From Lactiplantibacillus nangangensis (GTDB lineage Bacteria; Bacillota; Bacilli; Lactobacillales; Lactobacillaceae): DNA of 64,000 nucleotides. This document shows, piece by piece, positions 7,958-15,277 of this stretch; the first letter of the stretch is position 1; each line of letters begins with the position of its first letter. The notes beneath the pieces are model-generated. The model was not told the origin of the DNA, made no database searches, and saw only the letters and a list, made by a program, of their open reading frames with translations. Both the position numbers and the translations under genes were made by a program. Location: contig NZ_BJDI01000005.1 in the NCBI RefSeq assembly GCF_005405065.1, forward strand, positions 1 through 64,000, given 5' to 3'.

Positions 7958-10900
7958 ATGAAGAAACGGTTTTTAGTTGGCGGTGCGGTTGCCGCAATTT
8001 TGATTGTGCCATTTATTGGTGCCGCAACCTTTGTCCGTTCGGTTTGGGACCCGTTCGGCAACGTGAGTCAGTTACCGGTGGCTGTCGTGAACAACGATGA
8101 ACCAGTGACTTATCAAGGTAAATCGATGGCAGTGGGTCAAACGATGATTCGTCAGTTGAAGCGAAATCATGAATTGGGATGGCATTTTGTTTCTGCCGAA
8201 CAGGCGAAGGCCGGATTGGCGCAGCGGAAATATTATACGATCGTGACGATCCCAAAAGATTTCTCGAAACGGGCCACCACGGTGACGAGCGCTAAGCCGC
8301 AACAAATGCAACTGAAGTATCAAACGAATGATTCTCTCAGTTACATTGGAGAAATTATTAGTTCAGCTGGCGCAAACAAATTGAACGAACAAGTTCGAGC
8401 GGCGGTAACCAAAGCTTATGCGCTATCAACGTTTAAGCAGATTGCAAAAACTGGAGATGGCTATCAAAAGGCGGCAACTGGGGCAACTCAGCTTAAGGAT
8501 GGTACGGTGACGCTTCAAAACGGGTTGAAAACTTATACCACGAGTGTTCAGACCTTGAAAAATGGCCTAGTTACCCTGAACACGAGTGTTCAAGCGTTGC
8601 CCGATGGAATTCAGAAATTGACCACGGGTTCGCTGGCCTTAGCGACTGGTCTGAACACGTTGAACAGGAAAACGGGCGCGTTATCCTCAGGTGTTCAACA
8701 ATTAAGTCACGGCGCCAACCGTGTGACAGACGGGTCACAACAAGTGACGACCGGCTTAGCGACGTTAAACGGCAAGACAGCGCCATTAGCTAACGGTGTT
8801 GGGGCACTCGCTAAAGGTGGTCAGCAAGTTCAGAGTGGGTCACAACAGTTAACGACTGGTTTACAGACATTAGCGGGTAAAAGTGGTCAACTTGCTGCCG
8901 GCGTGGTGCGGTTAGCTGATGGCAATCAAGCGCTAGCGACCAACGTGATGACCTATTCAAATGGGGTTTACACCTTGTCACAAAAATTACAATTGTTAGA
9001 TCAAAAGACCGGCAAATTAGCGCAAGGTGCCGACCAGTTAGCGACTGGCTCTAAAACTTTAGCTAGTGGTCTGAATACCTACACAACTGGGGTTGCCAGT
9101 GCGAATCGTGGGGCTGGTCAACTAGCGACTGGACTAACCCAGCTTAATGGGAAAACTGGTCAGTTAGTGACTGGTATTGGGTCGTTAAACAGAGGTGCTA
9201 GTCGCTTAACTAGTGGTACTACAGCGTTAACAGCTGGTAGTCAGCAAGTGACCGCTGGCTTGACGCAAGCTGCCGGTCAACTCAATGCGCCTAGTAATCA
9301 AGCTAAGTTAACGACATTGAACGGTGGCATGGCTGCGATGGCAACTGGGTTGGCGCAACTCAGTACCGCATTGCAAGCGACTAGCGGAGCTGAGACGCAG
9401 CAGGTGATGCAAACGATTCAGCGTGCTCGCCAAGGGTTAACTACCGCGACTGCTAGTCAAACGGCCCCAGCAACCAGTGGTACGAGTGATAGCGCCATTG
9501 CGGCGAAAATCGATCAGGTGGCAAGTGCGCAAAAACTTACTCCTGAACAGACGTTGGCCATGAAGACAGCGCTGAAAGGGGTGGGCCAGACGTCGACTAC
9601 GAGTCAATCGAACACGGCGGCGTTGACGCAGGTCCAAACAGAATTACAAACGCTACAAACGCAAGTGAGTCGGTTGCAGTCCCCCCAGCAAGCTGGGTTA
9701 GCAACCCAAGTTGCGGCGTTGAGTCAGCAATTTGGTGTACTAAAAGGTGGTGTGCAACAGTTGACGAGTCAAACAACCAAGTTAGGTAGTGGACTGACGC
9801 AATTAGCGGCGGGATCACAAACGGTGACGTCACAGTTAGGCACGTTGTCTACGGGTGCCACGGCACTCTCGCAGGGGTTAACGCAACTTAATGGTCAAGT
9901 GCCAACCCTAGTGAACGGTGTTGGTCAACTAACGGCCGGTGCGACTGGTTTAGCAACTGGCACCCAAAAGTTGGTCGCTAATAATGCGCAACTCAATGGT
10001 GGCGCCAGTCAGTTGGCGGTCGGAACGCAACAATTAACGCAACAAGTCCCAGTATTGACCGGCGCTATTAGCCAATTATTTGGGGGTGCCCGGACATTAG
10101 CTAGCCATAACAGCGAGCTTCAAAATGGGTCACAGACCTTGGCAGCTGGCACGCAACAATTGGCCCAACAAATGCCAACGTTACAGGCGGGAGTTGGTCA
10201 GTTGACGCAAGGCTCACAACGCTTAAGCCAAGGAGCCGGACAATTGTCACAAGGCCTCGCAACGTTGAATGGGCAAGTCCCACAATTAGTGAGTGGCGTT
10301 GCCCAGTTATTTAGTGGGTCAAGTCAAGTCACTGCGGGGACGAGTCAAGTTGCCAACGGATTATACAAGTTGAACAACCAAGTCCCAAGTTTAACGACTG
10401 GCGTGTCCCGACTGGCGACTGGGGGCAATCAGTTAGCAACCGGCGTTCAAACGTTGAATCAGAAGACTGGGGCTTTGACGAACGGTGTTGAGAAATTAAC
10501 CACTGGCGCGACAAAGCTGGCCGCAGCTAATGGTAAGTTAACTGGTGGGACTGATAAGCTCCAAACTGGTCAGACGCAATTAGCAACGGCGTTACAGCAA
10601 GGCGCAGATCAAGTTAAGGCCACGCCGTTAACGGCTAAGACGGCCAAAATGTTTGCGGAACCATCAGCTTTGAGCCATGAAAACTATAGTTATGTACCAA
10701 ACTTTGGCCATTCGATCGCACCATTTGTGATTTCATTGGTTGGTTTTGTGGGTGTCACGTTGCTATTAGCGCTGTTTGACTATTTAGACTGGTTACGGAC
10801 GCCAAAACAGCTGTTCAGTTTAGCTGGCTTGGTTGCCGGTCAAGCACTGTTAACGAGCGGCTTGCTGTTAGCGACATTTTTAGATGCGACTCATCCGGTT

Positions 10901-11260
10901 AGTTTTATGTTGGTCGCAACGTTGTTCTCACTCAGTATTTTAGTCATCGAACTAGCTTTGAAACTTTATCTTGGTCGATTGGCCGTGGCGTTAGTCGGGT
11001 TACTCTTATTTGTTCAGGTTTGCGTTTCGAATAATCTATTCCCGGTCCAAACGGTGAAAACCGCGTATGCGGGCATCGCAACCTACTTGCCGATGACTTA
11101 TTCGAACACTGGTTTAGCTGAAACGTTGACCGGTGTTGGCTTAACGAGTACGACAGTTAGTCAAGGCTTAAGCGCCGTTGCGATGATTATGCTAATCGGG
11201 GGTGGCTTGATCGTCATGAAGTTCCGCCGATTAGCCACGGTCAGTCGTGAAGCCGACTAG
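7958..11260 (+). CDS. YhgE/Pip-domain membrane protein with very long repeat region
   Basis: This 1100-residue protein of the phage-infection-protein family is related to ABC-2 permeases. An N-terminal membrane helix (about residues 5-27) is followed by the extracellular Pip domain with the conserved VAVVNNDEP motif. Then come roughly 750 residues of degenerate repeats of the type LxxGxxxLxxG(x)xQL, rich in Thr, Gln, Gly and Ala, which should form a long helical or coiled extracellular stalk. Near residues 905-1095 are about five membrane helices. Homologues act as phage receptors or belong to secretion-like assemblies (EsaA relatives), and the role here is unknown. The length is well above many family members because of the repeat region. 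GGGGTGAAAGG precedes the ATG. Confidence 0.85.
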   Translation: MKKRFLVGGAVAAILIVPFIGAATFVRSVWDPFGNVSQLPVAVVNNDEPVTYQGKSMAVGQTMIRQLKRNHELGWHFVSAEQAKAGLAQRKYYTIVTIPKDFSKRATTVTSAKPQQMQLKYQTNDSLSYIGEIISSAGANKLNEQVRAAVTKAYALSTFKQIAKTGDGYQKAATGATQLKDGTVTLQNGLKTYTTSVQTLKNGLVTLNTSVQALPDGIQKLTTGSLALATGLNTLNRKTGALSSGVQQLSHGANRVTDGSQQVTTGLATLNGKTAPLANGVGALAKGGQQVQSGSQQLTTGLQTLAGKSGQLAAGVVRLADGNQALATNVMTYSNGVYTLSQKLQLLDQKTGKLAQGADQLATGSKTLASGLNTYTTGVASANRGAGQLATGLTQLNGKTGQLVTGIGSLNRGASRLTSGTTALTAGSQQVTAGLTQAAGQLNAPSNQAKLTTLNGGMAAMATGLAQLSTALQATSGAETQQVMQTIQRARQGLTTATASQTAPATSGTSDSAIAAKIDQVASAQKLTPEQTLAMKTALKGVGQTSTTSQSNTAALTQVQTELQTLQTQVSRLQSPQQAGLATQVAALSQQFGVLKGGVQQLTSQTTKLGSGLTQLAAGSQTVTSQLGTLSTGATALSQGLTQLNGQVPTLVNGVGQLTAGATGLATGTQKLVANNAQLNGGASQLAVGTQQLTQQVPVLTGAISQLFGGARTLASHNSELQNGSQTLAAGTQQLAQQMPTLQAGVGQLTQGSQRLSQGAGQLSQGLATLNGQVPQLVSGVAQLFSGSSQVTAGTSQVANGLYKLNNQVPSLTTGVSRLATGGNQLATGVQTLNQKTGALTNGVEKLTTGATKLAAANGKLTGGTDKLQTGQTQLATALQQGADQVKATPLTAKTAKMFAEPSALSHENYSYVPNFGHSIAPFVISLVGFVGVTLLLALFDYLDWLRTPKQLFSLAGLVAGQALLTSGLLLATFLDATHPVSFMLVATLFSLSILVIELALKLYLGRLAVALVGLLLFVQVCVSNNLFPVQTVKTAYAGIATYLPMTYSNTGLAETLTGVGLTSTTVSQGLSAVAMIMLIGGGLIVMKFRRLATVSREAD

Positions 11261-11336
11261 CGAACTTATTAGTCGCATTTTGTCTGACTGCATTATAAAA
11301 TTAGGACTATTAATTAATTTGTGAGGCGGCCTAATC

Positions 11337-11639
11337 ATGGTAATGCGAGATTTGACGATCGGGACTAAAGTTGGCTTGGAACTGCTGACTAATAAATGGA
11401 ACGCTTTGACGCTCTGCAATCTGAACAACACACCGGTTGATTTCATGGTGCTGCGTAATCGTGTTCGAGGAATTTCAACGTTGAAACTACTCACAGTCCT
11501 CGCCAAACTTGAACAGTTGGACTTGGTGACGTCGACGCCAGATTACGCGTATGGCTTAACGGCAGAAGGCTTGGCCTTAAAAGGGGACCTCGCCAACTTG
11601 GAGGCCTGGGGTAATCGCGTGATTACTGAAATGAGTTAA
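11337..11639 (+). CDS. HxlR-like winged-helix regulator
   Basis: This 100-residue protein consists of one winged helix. TKVGLELLTNKWNALTLCNL resembles the first helix of HxlR/DUF24 regulators (usually GKWT/NxxIL). RNRVRGISTLKLLTVLAKLEQLDLV resembles their recognition helix. The conserved N-terminal cysteine of redox-sensing members is absent. GAGGCGG lies upstream of ATG 11337. It is 76 bases after the Pip gene and may be co-transcribed with it. Its downstream terminator appears to have been split by the quorum-sensing island, since only a half remains at 11655-11687. Confidence 0.65.
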   Translation: MVMRDLTIGTKVGLELLTNKWNALTLCNLNNTPVDFMVLRNRVRGISTLKLLTVLAKLEQLDLVTSTPDYAYGLTAEGLALKGDLANLEAWGNRVITEMS

Positions 11640-11654
11640 GTAAATTGTCGGTTA

Positions 11655-11687
11655 AAAAGACCCGTCTGATTGGTGTAAAACGCCATC
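11655..11687 (+). repeat. left direct repeat flanking the quorum-sensing island (half-terminator)
   Basis: These 33 bases, beginning AAAAGACCCGTCTGATTGG, match 30 of 33 bases at 17569-17601. In the right copy the sequence continues into the second arm of a terminator hairpin. Here the second arm is missing. The two copies bracket the island that carries the toxin, pheromone, kinase, regulator and transporter genes. Confidence 0.8.
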
Positions 11688-11759
11688 TGCATTACTTAAA
11701 ATATATCTCGTTTTGTGGAGGTTCACTTAATGTTTAAGCCTAGCCATATGAAATAAGCA

Positions 11760-11822
11760 TTTCAAGATATGTATTTCGAGTTTTGAGACAATTATCACTT
11801 TTCTTTTCATTCAACTGATAAT
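11760..11822 (+). promoter_or_regulatory. pheromone-regulated promoter of the secreted toxin candidate
   Basis: Direct repeat boxes TTTCAAGA (11760-11767) and TTTTGAGA (11781-11788) start 21 bp apart, two helical turns. A further TTTCGAG sits at 11774-11780. GATAAT at 11817-11822 is the likely -10, 36 bases from the start of the second box. There is no good -35, as expected for an activator-dependent promoter. The same boxes and distances occur before the pheromone gene, so the island's LytTR regulator is the probable activator. Confidence 0.75.
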
Positions 11823-11869
11823 ATCTAGTTGTTGCCAGAAATGCACTACAAAAATTGGAGGGTATTATT

Positions 11870-12466
11870 ATGGATTTGAAAAAAAGTGTGATTGTTTTAA
11901 TGACGGGGTTATCATTAAGTGGGGTTTTACTACCGGCCATGTCAGCTTCTGCATCGGTTTCGACTACTGCAACTACTGCTTCTGCAAATAAGGGATTTGG
12001 AGAAGACATTGCCTTATGGGATTCGCAACAAATTGCTGACTTCTTTAATCAGAAGAGGGATGTAAACGTTGAACTAACTTATAGTAACTGGAATCACATC
12101 GGCCAATCACAAATCAAACAAGTACATGATCAAGGGATTGCTTTTGGCAAGAGTAATCTTCCATACTCAGATGAGCGTGCCGGCACGACTAAGGTCGTAA
12201 AAGCAGCAATTAAATTTATCTTAAAGAATAAAAAAGCTGTTTTAAAAGAAGTTGAAGCCATTGGTGGAAAAAAAGCCAAGGCTGCTCTCTCAAAAGCTTA
12301 TGGAGCAGTAACACCAAAACTAAACAAACTTCTTAAATACGAAAGCTTGGCTTGGGGAAACGTTCAATCTGCATTCACCTCAGCACTCATTCAAGTGGGT
12401 GTGAAGGCTAGCTTTGCACGTTCGGTCTCATACTGGGTCGTAAAAGCTGCACAATGGTTAGTATAG
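11870..12466 (+). CDS. Sec-secreted cationic protein, candidate bacteriocin/toxin
   Basis: This 198-residue protein has a classical Sec signal peptide (MDLKKSVIVL, hydrophobic core, cleavage near ASAS) and no double-glycine leader. A short linker rich in Thr, Ala and Ser follows, then a polar domain (about residues 40-105), then a Lys- and Ala-rich C-terminal region (about 110-198). That last region should form several amphipathic helices and ends SYWVVKAAQWLV. I do not recognise the family with certainty. The C-terminal part resembles membrane-active helical bacteriocins and some putative secreted toxins. GGAGG precedes ATG 11870. Its promoter matches that of the island's pheromone gene, and a small gene follows after 12 bases. 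Both support a toxin-immunity pair. No catalytic motif is visible. Confidence 0.65.
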   Translation: MDLKKSVIVLMTGLSLSGVLLPAMSASASVSTTATTASANKGFGEDIALWDSQQIADFFNQKRDVNVELTYSNWNHIGQSQIKQVHDQGIAFGKSNLPYSDERAGTTKVVKAAIKFILKNKKAVLKEVEAIGGKKAKAALSKAYGAVTPKLNKLLKYESLAWGNVQSAFTSALIQVGVKASFARSVSYWVVKAAQWLV

Positions 12467-12478
12467 AAGGGAAAATCT

Positions 12479-12784
12479 ATGGATATTAACATTTTTGATC
12501 GAAATGAAATGACACTAAACGTACTCAATCTGTTGGCAGAAAAGGCTGATTTAGAGTGTATTGATTTAGTTCTATTAAATTTTAATTTTTCTTCTAAACA
12601 AGCCCATGAATTAATGGATTTTGTAGCGGAGAAACAAGTAAAAAAACAAGGACTAACAAAACAAGAATGCACGAATCAAGTATTGAAAATTAAACCTGAT
12701 ATAGAAAATGCAGAAGCATTTGTTGATCAACTAAAGAGTGCAGCCCTAGCAGAGGGACGTTTCCCAGATGTTTTAAATAGATAA
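12479..12784 (+). CDS. small partner protein, candidate immunity protein
   Basis: The product is 101 residues, acidic to neutral and predicted all-helical (MDINIFDRNEMTLNVLNLLA...). It has no signal peptide and no membrane helix. It begins 12 bases after the toxin candidate and both end at the strong terminator at 12840-12893, so they form a two-gene operon. Position, size and helical character fit a cytoplasmic immunity protein, as seen beside many bacteriocin genes. A chaperone is the alternative. I do not recognise the sequence itself. Confidence 0.55.
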   Translation: MDINIFDRNEMTLNVLNLLAEKADLECIDLVLLNFNFSSKQAHELMDFVAEKQVKKQGLTKQECTNQVLKIKPDIENAEAFVDQLKSAALAEGRFPDVLNR

Positions 12785-12839
12785 CTCAACAAGTTAGTTA
12801 TCAAGCTATCTGTAAAGTAGAATTGGGTATAATCTAGAT

Positions 12840-12893
12840 AAAGATCGTTTGCCTGCAGGTGTAAGGATATGGGCAAACGATCTTTTTTATTTT
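12840..12893 (+). terminator. strong terminator of the toxin-immunity operon
   Basis: A 14-base stem, AAGATCGTTTGCC against GGGCAAACGATCTT, is followed by TTTTTTATTTT. It separates the toxin operon from the pheromone operon, so the two need their own regulated promoters. Confidence 0.92.
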
Positions 12894-12940
12894 AATGACA
12901 AACTGAGTATCCAATTTGACTAGAATCTACATCAGCATTA

Positions 12941-13002
12941 TTTCGAGACGGAAATATGATGTTTCAAGATGTTTTTTACATTATTGAGATATGTGTCATA
13001 CT
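12941..13002 (+). promoter_or_regulatory. pheromone-regulated promoter of the signalling operon
   Basis: TTTCGAGA (12941-12948) and TTTCAAGA (12962-12969) start 21 bp apart. A third related box, TATTGAGA, lies at 12982-12989. CATACT at 12997-13002 is the likely -10, 35 bases from the start of the second box. This copies the geometry at 11760-11822 and points to autoinduction by the LytTR regulator encoded downstream. Confidence 0.75.
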
Positions 13003-13030
13003 AAAACATAAATTTAGGAGGTAATTATTT

Positions 13031-13186
13031 ATGAAAAAAACAATGGATTCATCTAAAACTCAGGTACTTAGTGTGGCCGATTTAAAAACTATTAGCGGCG
13101 GAAAAAAGGATGGCTCAGGAATGAATGCTGGCAACGGGGGTAACATTAAAAAATGCCTTTTTTCATTTTTTACAAAATGTAATTAA
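13031..13186 (+). CDS. double-glycine pheromone precursor with two cysteines
   Basis: This 51-residue peptide has a double-glycine leader, with LSVADLKTISGG as the recognition helix, ending at residues 23-24. The predicted mature peptide has 27 residues, starts KKDGSG, is Gly- and Asn-rich in the middle and ends KKCLFSFFTKCN. Its two cysteines, eight residues apart, flank a hydrophobic core and could form a disulfide loop. GGAGG lies 9 bases before the ATG. It stands first in an operon with kinase, regulator and transporter, the standard order for bacteriocin induction peptides. It could also have antimicrobial activity itself. The C39 transporter encoded in the same operon is the obvious processing enzyme. 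Confidence 0.85.
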   Translation: MKKTMDSSKTQVLSVADLKTISGGKKDGSGMNAGNGGNIKKCLFSFFTKCN

Positions 13187-13213
13187 ATACTGGGAAAAGT
13201 GAGGATTTAAATC

Positions 13214-14506
13214 ATGCAAGTTGACACTAAAGCTTATATCTTTCAGCTTTTTACGGACTTGATTTTCTTTTATGTATTTTATAATTTGATTGAAACTCAC
13301 AAAATATCATCCCGAACGCAAGCTATTAATGTTTTAATCACACCAATAATCTTATGTCTGAACGTACTGTTCGATTTTAGCGTGTATGGACTGTATATCA
13401 TTGTAATTTACCTAGTGATTTACCGTTTTAAGTTCGTTTTGCCTGCAATAAATCGTTTATTGTTTTCAGGTATAAGCTTAATATTTGCAAGTCTGGTCAC
13501 AAATGCTCTAATAGTCCCATTAATTGATCATACTATCAAGCAAGGGTGGAACTATATACTTATAACTCAATTCATTAAGCTTTGTATTCTCGCACTAATG
13601 ATTCTGTTTTTTAAAAACAGAATCAATGCCTTATTTGAACATCAAGCCTTTGGATATTTAGTAGCTTTTCTACAATGTTTGATGATACTAATCTTGTATT
13701 TTTATATTCAAATTTCGCATAAAGTTGGTATTTTTAATCACTTTACTCTTGGTACCCTAATATTTATCATCATTGAATTTCTATTTTTGTCAGTACTATT
13801 TGTTCTCATTTACTTGCGAACCCAACAGTACTATCAAGACAAAATTGAAAAGCAACAACTCGAAAACTTGAGATTTTATACTCAGCAATTGGAACAAAGC
13901 CAGATTGAATTGCGAAAGTTCAGGCATGACTACAAAAACATGTTGTTTAGTGCATATGAGTTAGCACATGCGGGTGATTTGAAAGGTGTGGAGGATTATC
14001 TTAGTGGTTTAACGAATTATTCGAATAGAAGACTAACCGGACAAACGGATCGTTATCAAGACATCGGTAATATCCAAGAACTACACATGAAAAGTATTTT
14101 GCTCAATAAATTTCTTTCAATGGAACAACTCAATATAAATTATCACTTCGAATGTCAGATTCCAGTGACTAAATTTTCGATTAATCCTTTTGATATGGTT
14201 CGCCTACTCAGTATCACTTTAGATAATGCAATTGAAGCGGTGCAAGAGGGGGCTAAGAAAGATATTAAGATGCTAATCTATCAGGGCCAAGACGACTTAA
14301 CAATCAGACTCGAAAATAGCTATTCAGGAAAGTCCGAGAGCTTTAACCGACTCAGGAAAGGTGGCGTCACTACCAAAATGAACCACAGTGGATTAGGGTT
14401 ATCAATTCTTGATGATATTCGCCACAAATACCAACAGGTTTTCATTTCACAAAATTATAAAGATAGTTTATTTACTATTCAAATTATTATTGAGAATGAA
14501 ACTTAG
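13214..14506 (+). CDS. HPK10-type sensor histidine kinase (AgrC/ComD/PlnB-like)
   Basis: This is a 430-residue membrane kinase. About six or seven membrane helices fill residues 5-210 and form the peptide receptor. A coiled segment leads to the phosphoacceptor motif FRHDYKNML, where H is the likely phosphorylated residue. The GHKL ATPase region shows LDNAIEAV (N box) and a SGLGLSIL G box. The D box of classical kinases is reduced, as usual in HPK10. GTGAGG precedes ATG 13214, 27 bases after the pheromone gene. It should bind the mature pheromone outside and phosphorylate the LytTR regulator encoded next. Codons are visibly more AT-rich than in the genes flanking the island. Confidence 0.88.
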   Translation: MQVDTKAYIFQLFTDLIFFYVFYNLIETHKISSRTQAINVLITPIILCLNVLFDFSVYGLYIIVIYLVIYRFKFVLPAINRLLFSGISLIFASLVTNALIVPLIDHTIKQGWNYILITQFIKLCILALMILFFKNRINALFEHQAFGYLVAFLQCLMILILYFYIQISHKVGIFNHFTLGTLIFIIIEFLFLSVLFVLIYLRTQQYYQDKIEKQQLENLRFYTQQLEQSQIELRKFRHDYKNMLFSAYELAHAGDLKGVEDYLSGLTNYSNRRLTGQTDRYQDIGNIQELHMKSILLNKFLSMEQLNINYHFECQIPVTKFSINPFDMVRLLSITLDNAIEAVQEGAKKDIKMLIYQGQDDLTIRLENSYSGKSESFNRLRKGGVTTKMNHSGLGLSILDDIRHKYQQVFISQNYKDSLFTIQIIIENET

Positions 14507-14521
14507 AAAGGATTATTGTAT

Positions 14522-15268
14522 ATGTTTCCAATTATCATCTGTGAAGATAATAAGATCCAGTTAGAGCAGCTGACAACAATTGTCAAAAACTATGTTCTAT
14601 TTCACAATGAAGATTTTCAATTAGCTCTAAGTGCGTCTAAACCAAGTACTTGTTTAGAATATCTTTCAAAAGAACATCCATCGAATGGTATTTACCTATT
14701 GGACATAGACTTAAATGCTGATATGAATGGAATTGAACTTGCCAGTAAAATAAGAGTCTCAGATGTCCAGGCCAAACTAGTCTTCATCACAACACACGAT
14801 GAAATGGCCCCCATCACTTTAAAATATAAACTTGAGGCATTGGGCTTTATCAGTAAAGATCAACCAATAGAGAAAATTCGGGATGAATTAATTGAAAATC
14901 TAATATTAGCAAGTGCACGCTCAATTGCAGTTTCGCAAGCAAAACAACAAAATTTTTCATTTGCTATAAGCAGTCAGATCTACAACTTACCTTTAAACGA
15001 GCTACTCTTTATTGAGCCGTCCGATATTCCACATCGTCTTAAAATTCATACTAAGACAGGAGAGTATGAGTTTTACGGGAAATTAGGAGAAGTTAACAAA
15101 AGGTACCCACAATTGTTCCGGTCTGCAAAATCAGCGCTAATTAACGTGGACAATATCACACAATACGACGGCCCTAGAAAATTAATTTCATTTGAAAATG
15201 CATTGACTTGCAAATGTTCCATTACCAAAGTTAAAGAGCTTAAACATAGAATGAAGATTGAGAGGTAA
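14522..15268 (+). CDS. LytTR-family response regulator
   Basis: This 248-residue regulator has an N-terminal receiver domain (ICEDN acidic pair near residue 8; phospho-acceptor D in LLDIDLNADMNG near residue 61; lysine in ISKDQ). A C-terminal LytTR DNA-binding domain spans about residues 140-245 (LPLNELLFIEPSD, then FRSAKSALINVDNI). LytTR proteins bind pairs of direct repeats two helical turns apart, matching the 21-bp spaced boxes at 11760 and 12941. I prefer ATG 14522, with AGAAAGGA upstream, but TTG 14516 is possible. It begins 15 bases after the kinase gene. Confidence 0.9.
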   Translation: MFPIIICEDNKIQLEQLTTIVKNYVLFHNEDFQLALSASKPSTCLEYLSKEHPSNGIYLLDIDLNADMNGIELASKIRVSDVQAKLVFITTHDEMAPITLKYKLEALGFISKDQPIEKIRDELIENLILASARSIAVSQAKQQNFSFAISSQIYNLPLNELLFIEPSDIPHRLKIHTKTGEYEFYGKLGEVNKRYPQLFRSAKSALINVDNITQYDGPRKLISFENALTCKCSITKVKELKHRMKIER

Positions 15269-15277
15269 AAGAAGAAA

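Noticed and set aside
7958-11260. Phage-related gene or prophage signal
   Set aside because: The family name refers to phage infection, but the protein is a bacterial membrane protein. No integrase, capsid or lysis gene is near.
13031-13186. The 51-residue peptide as a stand-alone class II bacteriocin rather than a pheromone
   Set aside because: It cannot be excluded, but its place directly before kinase and regulator, and the absence of an immunity gene after it, favour a signalling role.
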